Shown here in pieces: positions 44,194-51,272 of a stretch of 64,000 nt of DNA. The stretch is taken from positions 1-64,000 of the forward strand of contig NZ_JAPNLM010000028.1 of assembly GCF_026627255.1 (NCBI RefSeq), written 5' to 3'. The DNA comes from Streptomyces antarcticus. Its GTDB lineage: Bacteria > Actinomycetota > Actinomycetes > Streptomycetales > Streptomycetaceae. The position numbers and the translations under genes were made by a program. Position 1 is the first letter of the stretch. Each line of letters starts with the position of its first letter. Below the pieces are notes generated by a model. That model did no database searches. It was not told where the DNA came from and was given only the letters and a program-made list of their open reading frames with translations.

Positions 44194-44748
44194 CTAGAGC
44201 CCGCTGGTGTCCAGCTCGATCCCGAACGGCTCGGGCAGCCGTACGGCCGTCCCGAACGGGTGCGGCCCGTCGACCTTGGTGTACCCGAGCCGCCCGGGGC
44301 CGGCGAACAGCGTGACGGTCTTGTCCGTCCGGTCGACCAGGAGGTACAACGGGGCCCCGTACGCGGCGTACCGCTTTCGCTTGACGACGCGGTCGGTCTC
44401 GGCGTTGGACCGGGAGGTGATCTCGACGATGAGCAGGGTCTGGTCGGGGACCAGTGCCCCGCCTCCCTTGGCCAGTTCCTTCGGCGCCACGGCGAGGTCC
44501 GGGACGTACCAGTTCGGCGAATCGGGCAGATCGAGGTTGCCCGACCCGGTGACGCAGTCCAGCTCCTTGACGCGCGGCCTGATCTGGTCACGGATCTCCT
44601 CGGCCGCGTTCTCGTGGTCCCAACTCGGCGTCACGTGAGAGATGACTCCCTCAACGATCTCGGTCCGATCCCCGAGGAAGTGCTGGATGACGTACTTCAG
44701 GGCACGCTCGGGATCAATGCCCTCGCTGTAGTCGTGCGCGGCGGTCAT
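44194..44748 (-). CDS. Uma2-family putative restriction-endonuclease-fold protein
   Basis: 184 aa from the ATG at 44748, which has GGGAG about 7 nt upstream. The PD-(D/E)XK core is recognisable: NWYVPDLAVAPKE (Asp), LLIVEITSRSN (Glu), KRKRYAAYGAPLYLLVD (Lys). Uma2 proteins are abundant and mostly uncharacterised; nuclease activity is inferred from fold only. It lies just left of the integrated element and is transcribed away from the NHL fragment. Confidence 0.85.
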   Translation of the reverse strand: MTAAHDYSEGIDPERALKYVIQHFLGDRTEIVEGVISHVTPSWDHENAAEEIRDQIRPRVKELDCVTGSGNLDLPDSPNWYVPDLAVAPKELAKGGGALVPDQTLLIVEITSRSNAETDRVVKRKRYAAYGAPLYLLVDRTDKTVTLFAGPGRLGYTKVDGPHPFGTAVRLPEPFGIELDTSGL

Positions 44749-44882
44749 GGTCCGCTCCCTCCTCGGCTGCCTGCCGCCAGGCTCGCACGGGGCGTTGCCG
44801 CGCGTCGTCACCCCTGCGGGTGGAGTCGGCGTCGCCGTACGCGCGTGATCCGGTGTTCATACCCGGATGGCAAGCTTGAAGG

Positions 44883-45050
44883 ATGAACGATGCCGTCCCG
44901 GCGCCCACCCCCGCGCCCGCACCCCGCCGTGCCCGTGTCCGTGCCCCTGAGTTGATCGGCAAGGGCGGCTGGCTCAACACCGGAGGCCAAGAGCTCACCC
45001 TCGCCGATCTGCGAGGTAAGTGCGGTGTTGTAGATTTCTGGATTTCCTGA
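44883..45050 (+). pseudogene. Truncated 5' end of the thioredoxin/NHL gene (left of integrated element)
   Basis: A 55-codon fragment, MNDAVPAPTPAPAPRRARVR ... WLNTGGQELTLADLRG, corresponds to the first 48 or so residues of the intact NHL protein at 49332 and then stops after DFWIS. Divergence between the two copies is moderate (about 80 percent at protein level by eye). Upstream promoter bases (GTGATCCGGTGTTCAT, then GGCAAGCTTGAA) are shared too. Best read as the original chromosomal 5' end cut off by insertion of the element. Confidence 0.8.
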
Positions 45051-45083
45051 ACCAATGTGCGCACTCCTCGCTAGCGTGAGGAT

Positions 45084-46649
45084 GTGCACCAACACACCAC
45101 AGCTGATCTGTACTTGCGCCTGTCCCTGGACCGGGAGGGCAAGACTGCGATCGACCGCCAGGAAGCCGACTGCCGCGCGTGGGCGGAGCGCAACGGACTG
45201 GCCGTCCGCAAGGTCCACATCGACCGTGGACGTTCCGGTTACAAGAACGTCAGCCGCAAGGGGTTCGATGCGGCGATCACAGCAGCCACGGCCGGCGTCG
45301 TGGGGGTTCTGATCGTCTGGAAGCTCGACCGCCTGTCCCGCAAGGGCATCGGCGAGGTCGGCAAGGCTCTGGACGACATAGGCCGGGTCGACGGACGGCT
45401 GGTCTCCGTCATGGACGGCCTCGACACGAAGAACGACAGCGCCCGGGTCACCATCGCGATGCTGGCGGAACTGGCGCGCAACGAGTCCCGCAACCTCGGG
45501 ATGCGCGTCGGCAACGCCAAGCGGTACCTACGCCAGCGGGGCCAGTGGATCGGCGGACAGCCGCCTTACGGGCTACTGGTGGACCCTGAGGCGAAGAAGC
45601 TCATCCACGACCCCGAGACCGCCGTCTACGCCCGCCTGATCGCCGATGAGGCGCTGTCCGGGAAGGCCCTCGTCCACATCGCCCGGTTGCTGAACGAGCA
45701 CGGGGTGGAGTCCGCCCGTGGAGGCGAGTGGAACTCGTCCAGCGTCATGCAACTTCTTCGCTCACCGGCCTTCGCCGGTCTCATGCCGCAGACCGAGTAC
45801 GAGGAGCAGCCGGACGGGACACGCAAGTATATGAACCGGGTCTCCCCTTACCGAGACCCGGAGACGCTCGAAACCGTGGGTATCGGCGAGGGGATCATCA
45901 CGGTCGGGGAGCGCGAACTCATCCTCCGCCAGCTCGAAGCGCGGACGTTTCCTCTGGCGGGAAAGCGGCATGGCCACAAGCAGGGCAAGTCACTGCTCAC
46001 CGGCATAGCGCGCTGTGGGCTCTGCGGCGCCCGGATGAGCAAGGCCGGCACGTCGTATCAGTGCTCCAGCCACCGGATGGGGCGAGGATGCTCCGGCGTC
46101 TCCGCCCGGGTGGAGAGCATCGACGACTACGTGACCCGGGCGTTCCTGTCACGCCTGCCGTCCCTGGGGCCCCAGGACCCGCTGCTCGCCGTGATCGCCG
46201 ATCGGTGGGTGCAGAGGGAGGACCCGGAGGTATTCGCGAAGCGGGACGCGATCGAGGCGGAGATCGTGGACGAGGGAGCCCGTCTGGCGGACCTGGAGGA
46301 GGCCAGGTACGTCCGTGGCGAGTTCACCGGCGCAGACGCGATCGACCGGTACAACCGTCTCGCAGGACGACTTCGTACCCGGATCGAGGGGTTGCGCGCA
46401 GACCTACTGCGGATGCCTACCCCTTCCGTGGATATTTCTCCGCTCCTGGACGCCGGCCTGCTACGTGAAGCTTGGGAAGCCGACGATGCGGCCGGAAGGC
46501 GTGAACGCCTTGGCCTCGCAATCGATCGCGTGGAAGTCCAGCGAGGGAGGGTGGGCGTGAGGTTCAACGGTGACGAGCGCTGCCGGATCGTCTGGGCGAC
46601 CAGAGGCGGTGCTGGGGCGGAGTCAACGGGTGACGAAGTGACGGAATGA
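45084..46649 (+). CDS. Large serine recombinase (integrase)
   Basis: 521 aa. Resolvase-type catalytic domain with nucleophile Ser14 in YLRLSLDREG, Arg-rich helix ESRNLGMRVGNAKRYL, recombinase domain with ARLLNEHGVESARGGEWNSS, zinc ribbon CGLCGARM ... CSSHRMGRGC (about 312-337) and a coiled-coil segment (about 390-440). This is the layout of actinophage/ICE integrases. GTG start with TGAGGATGTG ahead. It lies immediately inside the left boundary, as integrases next to attP do. The stop falls inside the left arm of a 22-bp inverted repeat. Confidence 0.93.
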   Translation: MHQHTTADLYLRLSLDREGKTAIDRQEADCRAWAERNGLAVRKVHIDRGRSGYKNVSRKGFDAAITAATAGVVGVLIVWKLDRLSRKGIGEVGKALDDIGRVDGRLVSVMDGLDTKNDSARVTIAMLAELARNESRNLGMRVGNAKRYLRQRGQWIGGQPPYGLLVDPEAKKLIHDPETAVYARLIADEALSGKALVHIARLLNEHGVESARGGEWNSSSVMQLLRSPAFAGLMPQTEYEEQPDGTRKYMNRVSPYRDPETLETVGIGEGIITVGERELILRQLEARTFPLAGKRHGHKQGKSLLTGIARCGLCGARMSKAGTSYQCSSHRMGRGCSGVSARVESIDDYVTRAFLSRLPSLGPQDPLLAVIADRWVQREDPEVFAKRDAIEAEIVDEGARLADLEEARYVRGEFTGADAIDRYNRLAGRLRTRIEGLRADLLRMPTPSVDISPLLDAGLLREAWEADDAAGRRERLGLAIDRVEVQRGRVGVRFNGDERCRIVWATRGGAGAESTGDEVTE

Positions 46650-46735
46650 CGGTCGAAGCCCATTACCTCTTTATAGAGGTGTTCTGAGTCTCTGTAGATG
46701 GAAGAGAACAAAACGTCATTCCGTCACTTCGTCAC
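46630..46735. repeat. 22-bp perfect inverted repeat downstream of the integrase
   Basis: Arms 46630-46651 (begins GTGACGAAGTG, ends AATGACG) and 46714-46735 are exact reverse complements over 22 bp. The 62-bp spacer carries a smaller hairpin, ACCTC-TTTATA-GAGGT (46665-46680 region). The left arm includes the integrase stop codon. It could be a terminator or a protein-binding site for element control. Confidence 0.75.
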
Positions 46736-47117
46736 TGGGGCCATCGGAGGGTCGGCGCGAAGTTGCGCTGTGGTCACCATCCCGACCCCGGCCCCAGCTC
46801 GGAACACGCACGCTGGGTGCGACGCCGTTTTTCGGGCCCATCATCGCCCTGACCAGCGGATATCGACCGCCGAACGCGCGAGAGCGACAGAGTTAGCGCC
46901 CTGTAAAGCCCGCCGAACGCCCCATGATGCCGTCCGGAGGGCAGGGCAACACCACGAGCCTCCGCACTCGTCACCCCTGATCGGGGCGGCGAGCGCGGGG
47001 GCTCTTGTGCCTTCGCTGGCACCCCAATCGCCTTGTCTGAAGGCCCTCTTGCGCGGCTCAGCCGCAGGGGTGAGGCTCGTGCACGCTGGTGCAACCCACT
47101 CGACGGCGGGAGCGACC
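46650..47117. other. 468-bp region without a supported gene inside the element
   Basis: After the inverted repeat the region holds only poorly coding sequence. One frame stays open from 46698 into the next gene, but its composition (PAPARNTHAGCDAVFRAHHR) is not protein-like and it lacks a ribosome site. A GTGCACG / GGTGCAAC stretch near 47080-47095 may belong to the promoter of the 80-aa gene. No RNA gene recognised. Confidence 0.6.
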
Positions 47118-47360
47118 GTGACCCTAAAGTTCCTCGGCATCATCCCGAACACGCCGACTGACGAGTCTCCGACGATCTGGCTCCACGAGGAGACCGGCGA
47201 CCTTCTGATTCAGTCTTACAAGGCGACCGAGGACGAGGTGAAGGCGTGCCAGGAGATCGGTTCGATCCCGGGCCACTCCACGGACGTTCCGGACCACGAG
47301 ACGATCATCCGGCTGCCCGCGGTGATGCTGAAGTACATCCCGCGCCCGGACGACAACTGA
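47118..47360 (+). CDS. Small hypothetical protein of the XRE-DUF6879 module
   Basis: 80 aa from the GTG at 47118, which has GGGAG 6 nt upstream. It opens VTLKFLGIIPNTPTDESPTI, then WLHEETGDLLIQSYKATEDE, and ends RLPAVMLKYIPRPDDN. Small proteins of this pattern typically precede DUF6879 genes in Streptomyces. Function unknown. Conserved as a module partner: 10 bp from the DUF6879 gene, same strand. Confidence 0.75.
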   Translation: MTLKFLGIIPNTPTDESPTIWLHEETGDLLIQSYKATEDEVKACQEIGSIPGHSTDVPDHETIIRLPAVMLKYIPRPDDN

Positions 47361-47370
47361 GAGGCAGGCC

Positions 47371-47889
47371 GTGCAGCCACCCGCACGTCATGCACTGGCA
47401 CGAGCACAGCACTCGGCGGTGCACCTTGAGTTGCGTGACAGCTACGTGCTCGATGACCCCGAGTTCATCGCGTGGCAGCAGGGAAAGCGCCTCGACCCCG
47501 CTGACCGGTCTTCTTGGTGGGGCGGCTGGCACGACGCGGTAAGCGAAGCGACGGCCCGAGGGGTCGTGGTCCGGCGGCTTCGGATCGTGTCGGAGCCGAT
47601 CAGCGACTACGTGCGGTACGAGTACGACTGCACCTTCACGAACATCGCGGCGGGTGAACTGGTCCGGTGGCTGCCACGGCGGCAGACCACGGACTTGGCC
47701 TTGCCGGGTACTGACTTCTGGCTGTTCGACGGTGGGCAAGCGCTGTTCCACCACTTCACCGGGAACGGGCAGCTCGACCAGGACGGGCGGGAGTACACGG
47801 ACGAGCCCGAGCGGGTGAAGCTGTGCGCCATCGCCTTCGAAGCAGCCTGGCAACGGGCCGTACCGCACGAGGAGTACCGACCGCGCTGA
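47371..47889 (+). CDS. DUF6879-family protein
   Basis: 172 aa, GTG start. Characteristic run: HLELRDSYVLDDPEFIAWQQ (about 18-37), SEATARGVVVRRLRIVSEPI, SDYVRYEYDCT, WLPRRQTTDL, and DFWLFDGGQALFHHFTGNGQ. I recognise this as DUF6879, found with XRE-DUF5753 regulators in actinobacteria. The reader can treat it as the possible effector of a toxin-antitoxin-like pair, but no activity is known. Downstream regulator starts 12 bp later. Confidence 0.75.
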   Translation: MQPPARHALARAQHSAVHLELRDSYVLDDPEFIAWQQGKRLDPADRSSWWGGWHDAVSEATARGVVVRRLRIVSEPISDYVRYEYDCTFTNIAAGELVRWLPRRQTTDLALPGTDFWLFDGGQALFHHFTGNGQLDQDGREYTDEPERVKLCAIAFEAAWQRAVPHEEYRPR

Positions 47890-47901
47890 GCTGTCACCAC
47901 C

Positions 47902-48750
47902 ATGGCCGTCTCACCCTCATCAAGCGCACAGCAGGCCCGGCAGGCTCTGGCGAACCGACTCGCTGAGCTGTGCCGGGATGCCGGCCTCACCGGACGGGAC
48001 ATCGCCCGTCTGTGCTCCTGGCACCCGTCCAAGTCGTCGCGGATCATGAACGCGCGCACGCCCCCGTCCGCTGACGACATCCGGGCGTGGTGCCGGGCGT
48101 GTGGCTCGGAAGATCAGACGGAAGACCTGTTGGCCTCGCTGCGTACCGCCGAAGGCATGTGGGTCGGGTGGCGGCGCATGGAGCGCGGTGGGCTCAAGCG
48201 GGCCCAGGAAGCCCGTCTCCCGCTCTTCGAGCGAACCCGCCGGTTCCGCGCCTACTCCTCGTGGTTCGTTCCGGGCCTGATCCAGACCTACGGCTACACG
48301 GAAGCCGTTTTGCGCGCGGTCCAGCGCAGACGGGTCGAAGTGGACGACGTTGCCGATGCGGTCGCCGTCCGCATGGAGCGTCAGCGCGTGCTCTACGAAG
48401 GTGATCGGCGGTTCGCGTTCCTGGTTGAGGAATCGGTCTTGCGGAACGGGCTCGGCGGGGCGGAGGTACAGGAGGAACAGCTCCGCCACCTCCTCACGGT
48501 CGGCTCTCTGCCCAGCGTCAGTCTGGGGGTGGTCCCCACGCGTACTGAGCGATCGCGGATGCCGGTGGAGGGGTTTTGGATTTTCGACGCAGCACAGGTC
48601 AACGTCGAGTTGGTCTCGGGCTACCTCACGCTGACCCAGCCCAGTGAGGTTGCCGCGTACGCGGACACGTTCAGGGAGCTGGCCGACATGGCGGTCTACG
48701 GGGCGAAGGCCCGAGCGCTTGTCACGAGCGTCATTCAGACCCTGCGGTGA
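47902..48750 (+). CDS. XRE-family regulator with DUF5753 domain
   Basis: 282 aa. N-terminal helix-turn-helix (about 15-60: ANRLAELCRDAGLTGRDIAR, then CSWHPSKSSRIMNART). The DUF5753 domain begins at RAYSSWFVPGLIQTYGYTEA (about 112-131) and contains AVAVRMERQRVLY, RFAFLVEESVLRNGLGG and PSVSLGVVPTRTERSRMP. This Scr1/WhiJ-like class regulates development and antibiotic genes and is often paired with DUF397 or DUF6879. It likely controls the element's own genes. Confidence 0.88.
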   Translation: MAVSPSSSAQQARQALANRLAELCRDAGLTGRDIARLCSWHPSKSSRIMNARTPPSADDIRAWCRACGSEDQTEDLLASLRTAEGMWVGWRRMERGGLKRAQEARLPLFERTRRFRAYSSWFVPGLIQTYGYTEAVLRAVQRRRVEVDDVADAVAVRMERQRVLYEGDRRFAFLVEESVLRNGLGGAEVQEEQLRHLLTVGSLPSVSLGVVPTRTERSRMPVEGFWIFDAAQVNVELVSGYLTLTQPSEVAAYADTFRELADMAVYGAKARALVTSVIQTLR

Positions 48751-48756
48751 TGGCCG

Positions 48757-48776
48757 TGCAACCTCATGCAATCTCA
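48757..48776. promoter_or_regulatory. Tandem 10-bp repeat, candidate operator of the XRE regulator
   Basis: TGCAACCTCA is followed directly by TGCAATCTCA. The pair lies 7 bp after the regulator stop and 38 bp before the next start. A -10-like TAGCGT (48801-48806) ends 7 nt before that ATG, suggesting a leaderless message. Confidence 0.5.
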
Positions 48777-48813
48777 TGGGAAGTGCGACCTCGGCATTCC
48801 TAGCGTGGTCACC

Positions 48814-49038
48814 ATGCGGACGACACGAGATCGGGCCGTGAAGCCCATCACCTATGCGCAGCCCCCGGTAGAGCTGCCGCTGCGAACAGATCCGGAGCCC
48901 GTACCGGCGGACGGCTGCGGAGTCTGCGCCGCCCTGGCCGCGCAGCGGCGAGAGGCCCGCCTCGAAGGCGACGGCTCCGTGGTCAGCGACTGCAACGTGG
49001 AGCTCCGGAACCACCCGCACCCCGGGGAGTCGACGTGA
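48814..49038 (+). CDS. Small hypothetical protein with CxxC motif
   Basis: 74 aa from the ATG at 48814 (GTG at 48838 also possible). Pattern ITYAQPPVELPLRTDPEPV, then GCGVCAALAAQRREARLEGD and CNVELRNHPHP. This small type recurs in Streptomyces before DUF7848-like genes. The CGVC pair could bind metal. Stop overlaps the next start (GTGA), so the pair is coupled. Unknown function. Confidence 0.65.
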   Translation: MRTTRDRAVKPITYAQPPVELPLRTDPEPVPADGCGVCAALAAQRREARLEGDGSVVSDCNVELRNHPHPGEST

Positions 49039-49265
49039 GCGTGAAAGCCGTGCTGCGGTACGTGAGCTACGTCATGCGCCGCCACCCATCGGCCGAGACC
49101 ACGGCAACCGCGCGGTGCCTGAACCCGGACTGCCGATGGACCTCCGAACCGACCGGGAACGCGGACGTGTGCACCGACATGTGCATACAGCACACTGGCC
49201 GGACCGGGCATATGACCTACCTCCGGGAATTCTCGGAGGTCGCCGTGGTGGAGCGGATCCCATAG
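49035..49265 (+). CDS. DUF7848-like small protein
   Basis: 76 aa, GTG start with GGGGAG 7 nt upstream. YVSYVMRRHPSAETTATARC, then LNPDCRWTSE, CIQHTGRTGHMTYLREFSEV; the CxxxxC and CxxH arrangement suggests a zinc-binding mini-domain, recognisable as DUF7848. Last gene of the element before the duplicated NHL promoter. Function unknown. Confidence 0.68.
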   Translation: MSVKAVLRYVSYVMRRHPSAETTATARCLNPDCRWTSEPTGNADVCTDMCIQHTGRTGHMTYLREFSEVAVVERIP

Positions 49266-49277
49266 CTGCGCGGGACA

Positions 49278-49495
49278 ATGGCGTCGTACGGCCGTGATCC
49301 GGTGTTCATGGGCCCCTGGCAAGCTTGAAACATGAACGATGCTGCCCCGGCGCCCACCCCCGCGCCCGCACCCCGCAAGCGTGCCCGTGTCCGTGCCCCC
49401 GAGCTGATCGGTAAGGGGGGCTGGATCAATACCGGCGGGAAGGACCTGAGGCTCGCCGACTTCCGAGGTCGCACATTGATCCTCGATTTTTGGAC
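49278..49495. repeat. Right-hand copy of NHL-gene promoter and 5' coding end
   Basis: Matches 44828-45046 from GGCGTC-GTACG through GTGATCCGGTGTTCAT, GGCAAGCTTGAA and the first ~48 codons, with scattered substitutions and one extra codon (APRKRARV against APRRARV). Codons just before the end (ATTTTTGGACATT) are unusually AT-rich for the host, consistent with element origin up to about 49510. Confidence 0.75.
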
Positions 49496-51185
49496 ATTCT
49501 GCTGCATTAACTGCCTCCACGTCCTCGACGAGCTCCGCGAGCTGGAGGAGAAGCACCGCGACACCGTCGTGATCATCGGCGTGCACTCGCCGAAGTTCGT
49601 GCACGAGGCCGAGCACGCCGCCGTCGTCGACGCCGTCGAGCGGTACGAGGTGCACCACCCCGTGCTGGACGACCCCGAGCTGGCCACCTGGAAGCAGTAC
49701 GCCGTGCGGGCCTGGCCCACGCTCGTCGTGATCGACCCCGAGGGGTACGTCGTCGCCCAGCACGCCGGCGAGGGCCACGCGCACGCCATCGCGCGGCTCG
49801 TCGAGGAGCTGGAGGCCGAGCACGGGGCCAAGGGGACGCTGCGGCGCGGGGACGGGCCGTACGTGGCGCCCGAGCCGGTGGCGAGCGACCTGCGGTTCCC
49901 CGGGAAGGCGCTGCTGCTGCCCTCCGGGAACTTCCTGGTGTCCGACTCGACCCGGCACCAGCTGGTCGAGCTGGCCGCCGACGGGGAGCGCGTCGTACGG
50001 CGCGTCGGCAGCGGCGAGCGCGGGTTCGGGCCCGACGCCTTCAGCGAGCCGCAGGGGCTGGCGCTGCTGCCCGACGGGACCGTCGTCGTCGCCGACACCG
50101 TCAACCACGCGCTGCGCCGCTTCGACCCCGCCACGGGGGCCGTGGAGACCGTCGCCGGGACCGGACGCCAGTGGTGGCAGGGTTCGCCGACCTCCGGGCC
50201 GGCCCTGGACGTGGACCTGTCCTCGCCGTGGGACGTCGCCTGGTGGCGGGGCCGGGTGTGGATCGCCATGGCCGGCGTCCACCAGCTGTGGACCTGGGAC
50301 CCGGAGACCGGCACGGTCGCGGTCGCGGCCGGTACGACCAACGAGGGCCTGCACGACGGTCCCGCCGCCGAGGCCTGGTTCGCCCAGCCGTCCGGGCTGG
50401 CCGCCGCCGGGGACCGGCTGTGGATCGCCGACTCCGAGACCAGCGCCCTGCGGTACGTCCACCCCGCCGACGGCGACGGCGGCGGCTACGCCGTCACCAC
50501 CGCCGTCGGCACCGGACTGTTCGACTTCGGGCACCGGGACGGCGACGCCGCCCAGGCGCTGCTCCAGCACCCGCTCGGTGTGACCGCCCTGCCCGACGGA
50601 TCCGTCGCGGTCTGCGACACGTACAACCACGCGCTGCGCCGCTACGACCCCGCCACCGGCGAGGTCACCACCCTGGCGACCGATCTGCGCGAGCCGAGCG
50701 ACGCCGTCCTCGTCGGCGGGGACATCGTCGTCGTCGAGTCGGCCCGGCACCGGCTGACCCGGCTGCGGCTCCCGGAGGAGGCCGTACGGGTCGACGCCGT
50801 CGCCCACCGCACGCAGCGGGCCGCGACCGAGGTGGCCCCCGGCACGCTCCGCCTCGACGTGGTCTTCCAGGCCCCGGCCGGGCAGAAGCTCGACACCCGC
50901 TACGGGCCGTCCACCCGCCTGCTGGTCTCCTCGACCCCGCCCGCGCTGCTGGCGGGCGGCGAGGGGGCCGGGACGGACCTGTTCCGGGAGCTGGAGCTGA
51001 ACCCGGAGGTCACCGAAGGCGTCCTGCACGTGTCCGCGATGGCGGCTTCCTGCGACGACGACCCGGCCAACGAGTACCCGGCCTGCCACGTCCACCAGCA
51101 GGACTGGGGCGTCCCGGTGACGGTCGCCCCCGGCGGGGCGGCCCGTCTCCCGCTCGTCCTGGCCGGCATGGACGACGACGCGTAG
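49332..51185 (+). CDS. Thioredoxin-domain NHL-repeat protein
   Basis: 617 aa. N-terminal TlpA/thioredoxin-like domain (about 45-170) with redox motif CINC in DFWTFCCINCLHVLDEL, VIIGVHSPKF and the cis-Pro region AWPTLVVIDPEG. Then a six-bladed NHL beta-propeller (repeats such as GDGPYVAPE, LPDGTVVVADTVNHALRRF, LPDGSVAVCDTYNHALRRY) and a C-terminal beta domain with LDVVFQAPAGQKL. No signal peptide. Its first ~48 codons and promoter probably come from the inserted element. The rest has normal host codon use. Confidence 0.88.
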   Translation: MNDAAPAPTPAPAPRKRARVRAPELIGKGGWINTGGKDLRLADFRGRTLILDFWTFCCINCLHVLDELRELEEKHRDTVVIIGVHSPKFVHEAEHAAVVDAVERYEVHHPVLDDPELATWKQYAVRAWPTLVVIDPEGYVVAQHAGEGHAHAIARLVEELEAEHGAKGTLRRGDGPYVAPEPVASDLRFPGKALLLPSGNFLVSDSTRHQLVELAADGERVVRRVGSGERGFGPDAFSEPQGLALLPDGTVVVADTVNHALRRFDPATGAVETVAGTGRQWWQGSPTSGPALDVDLSSPWDVAWWRGRVWIAMAGVHQLWTWDPETGTVAVAAGTTNEGLHDGPAAEAWFAQPSGLAAAGDRLWIADSETSALRYVHPADGDGGGYAVTTAVGTGLFDFGHRDGDAAQALLQHPLGVTALPDGSVAVCDTYNHALRRYDPATGEVTTLATDLREPSDAVLVGGDIVVVESARHRLTRLRLPEEAVRVDAVAHRTQRAATEVAPGTLRLDVVFQAPAGQKLDTRYGPSTRLLVSSTPPALLAGGEGAGTDLFRELELNPEVTEGVLHVSAMAASCDDDPANEYPACHVHQQDWGVPVTVAPGGAARLPLVLAGMDDDA

Positions 51186-51214
51186 GCGGATCGACGGCCC
51201 GTACGACGCAACCC

Positions 51215-51259
51215 CGCCCCGGACGCGGCATCCGGGGCGGGGTTGCGTCATACGTGAGG
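51215..51259. terminator. Bidirectional terminator between NHL and aminopeptidase genes
   Basis: A 19-bp perfect stem (GACGCAACCCCGCCCCGGA with its complement) and 7-nt loop CGCGGCA. It starts 30 nt after the NHL stop and ends 14 nt from the convergent aminopeptidase stop. Confidence 0.88.
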
Positions 51260-51272
51260 GGGGCGGGGGACC

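Larger units (their letters stand above)
45018..49490. mobile_element. Compact serine-integrase integrative element in the NHL gene
   Basis: Genes from the integrase (45084) to the DUF7848 gene (49265) lie between two copies of the NHL gene's 5' end. Both end regions share CGAGGT (45012-45017 and 49465-49470) and GATTTNTGGA (45033-45042 and 49486-49495). The crossover is therefore in or near these stretches, but the exact 2-bp core cannot be fixed. Contents: integrase, 80-aa protein, DUF6879, XRE-DUF5753, 74-aa protein, DUF7848. No rep, xis, tra or phage structural gene. The right end supplies a new promoter and N-terminus to the host gene. Confidence 0.75.

Noticed and set aside
44625..44640. 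GTCACGTGAGAG near the Uma2 gene as another parS
   Set aside because: Four or more mismatches to the parS consensus. It is only a CACGTG core, which is common in this GC-rich DNA.
46698..47117. Extended start for the 80-aa gene of the element
   Set aside because: The added residues look untranslated (Arg/His/Ala mix). A GGGAG site precedes the internal GTG at 47118, where family similarity begins.
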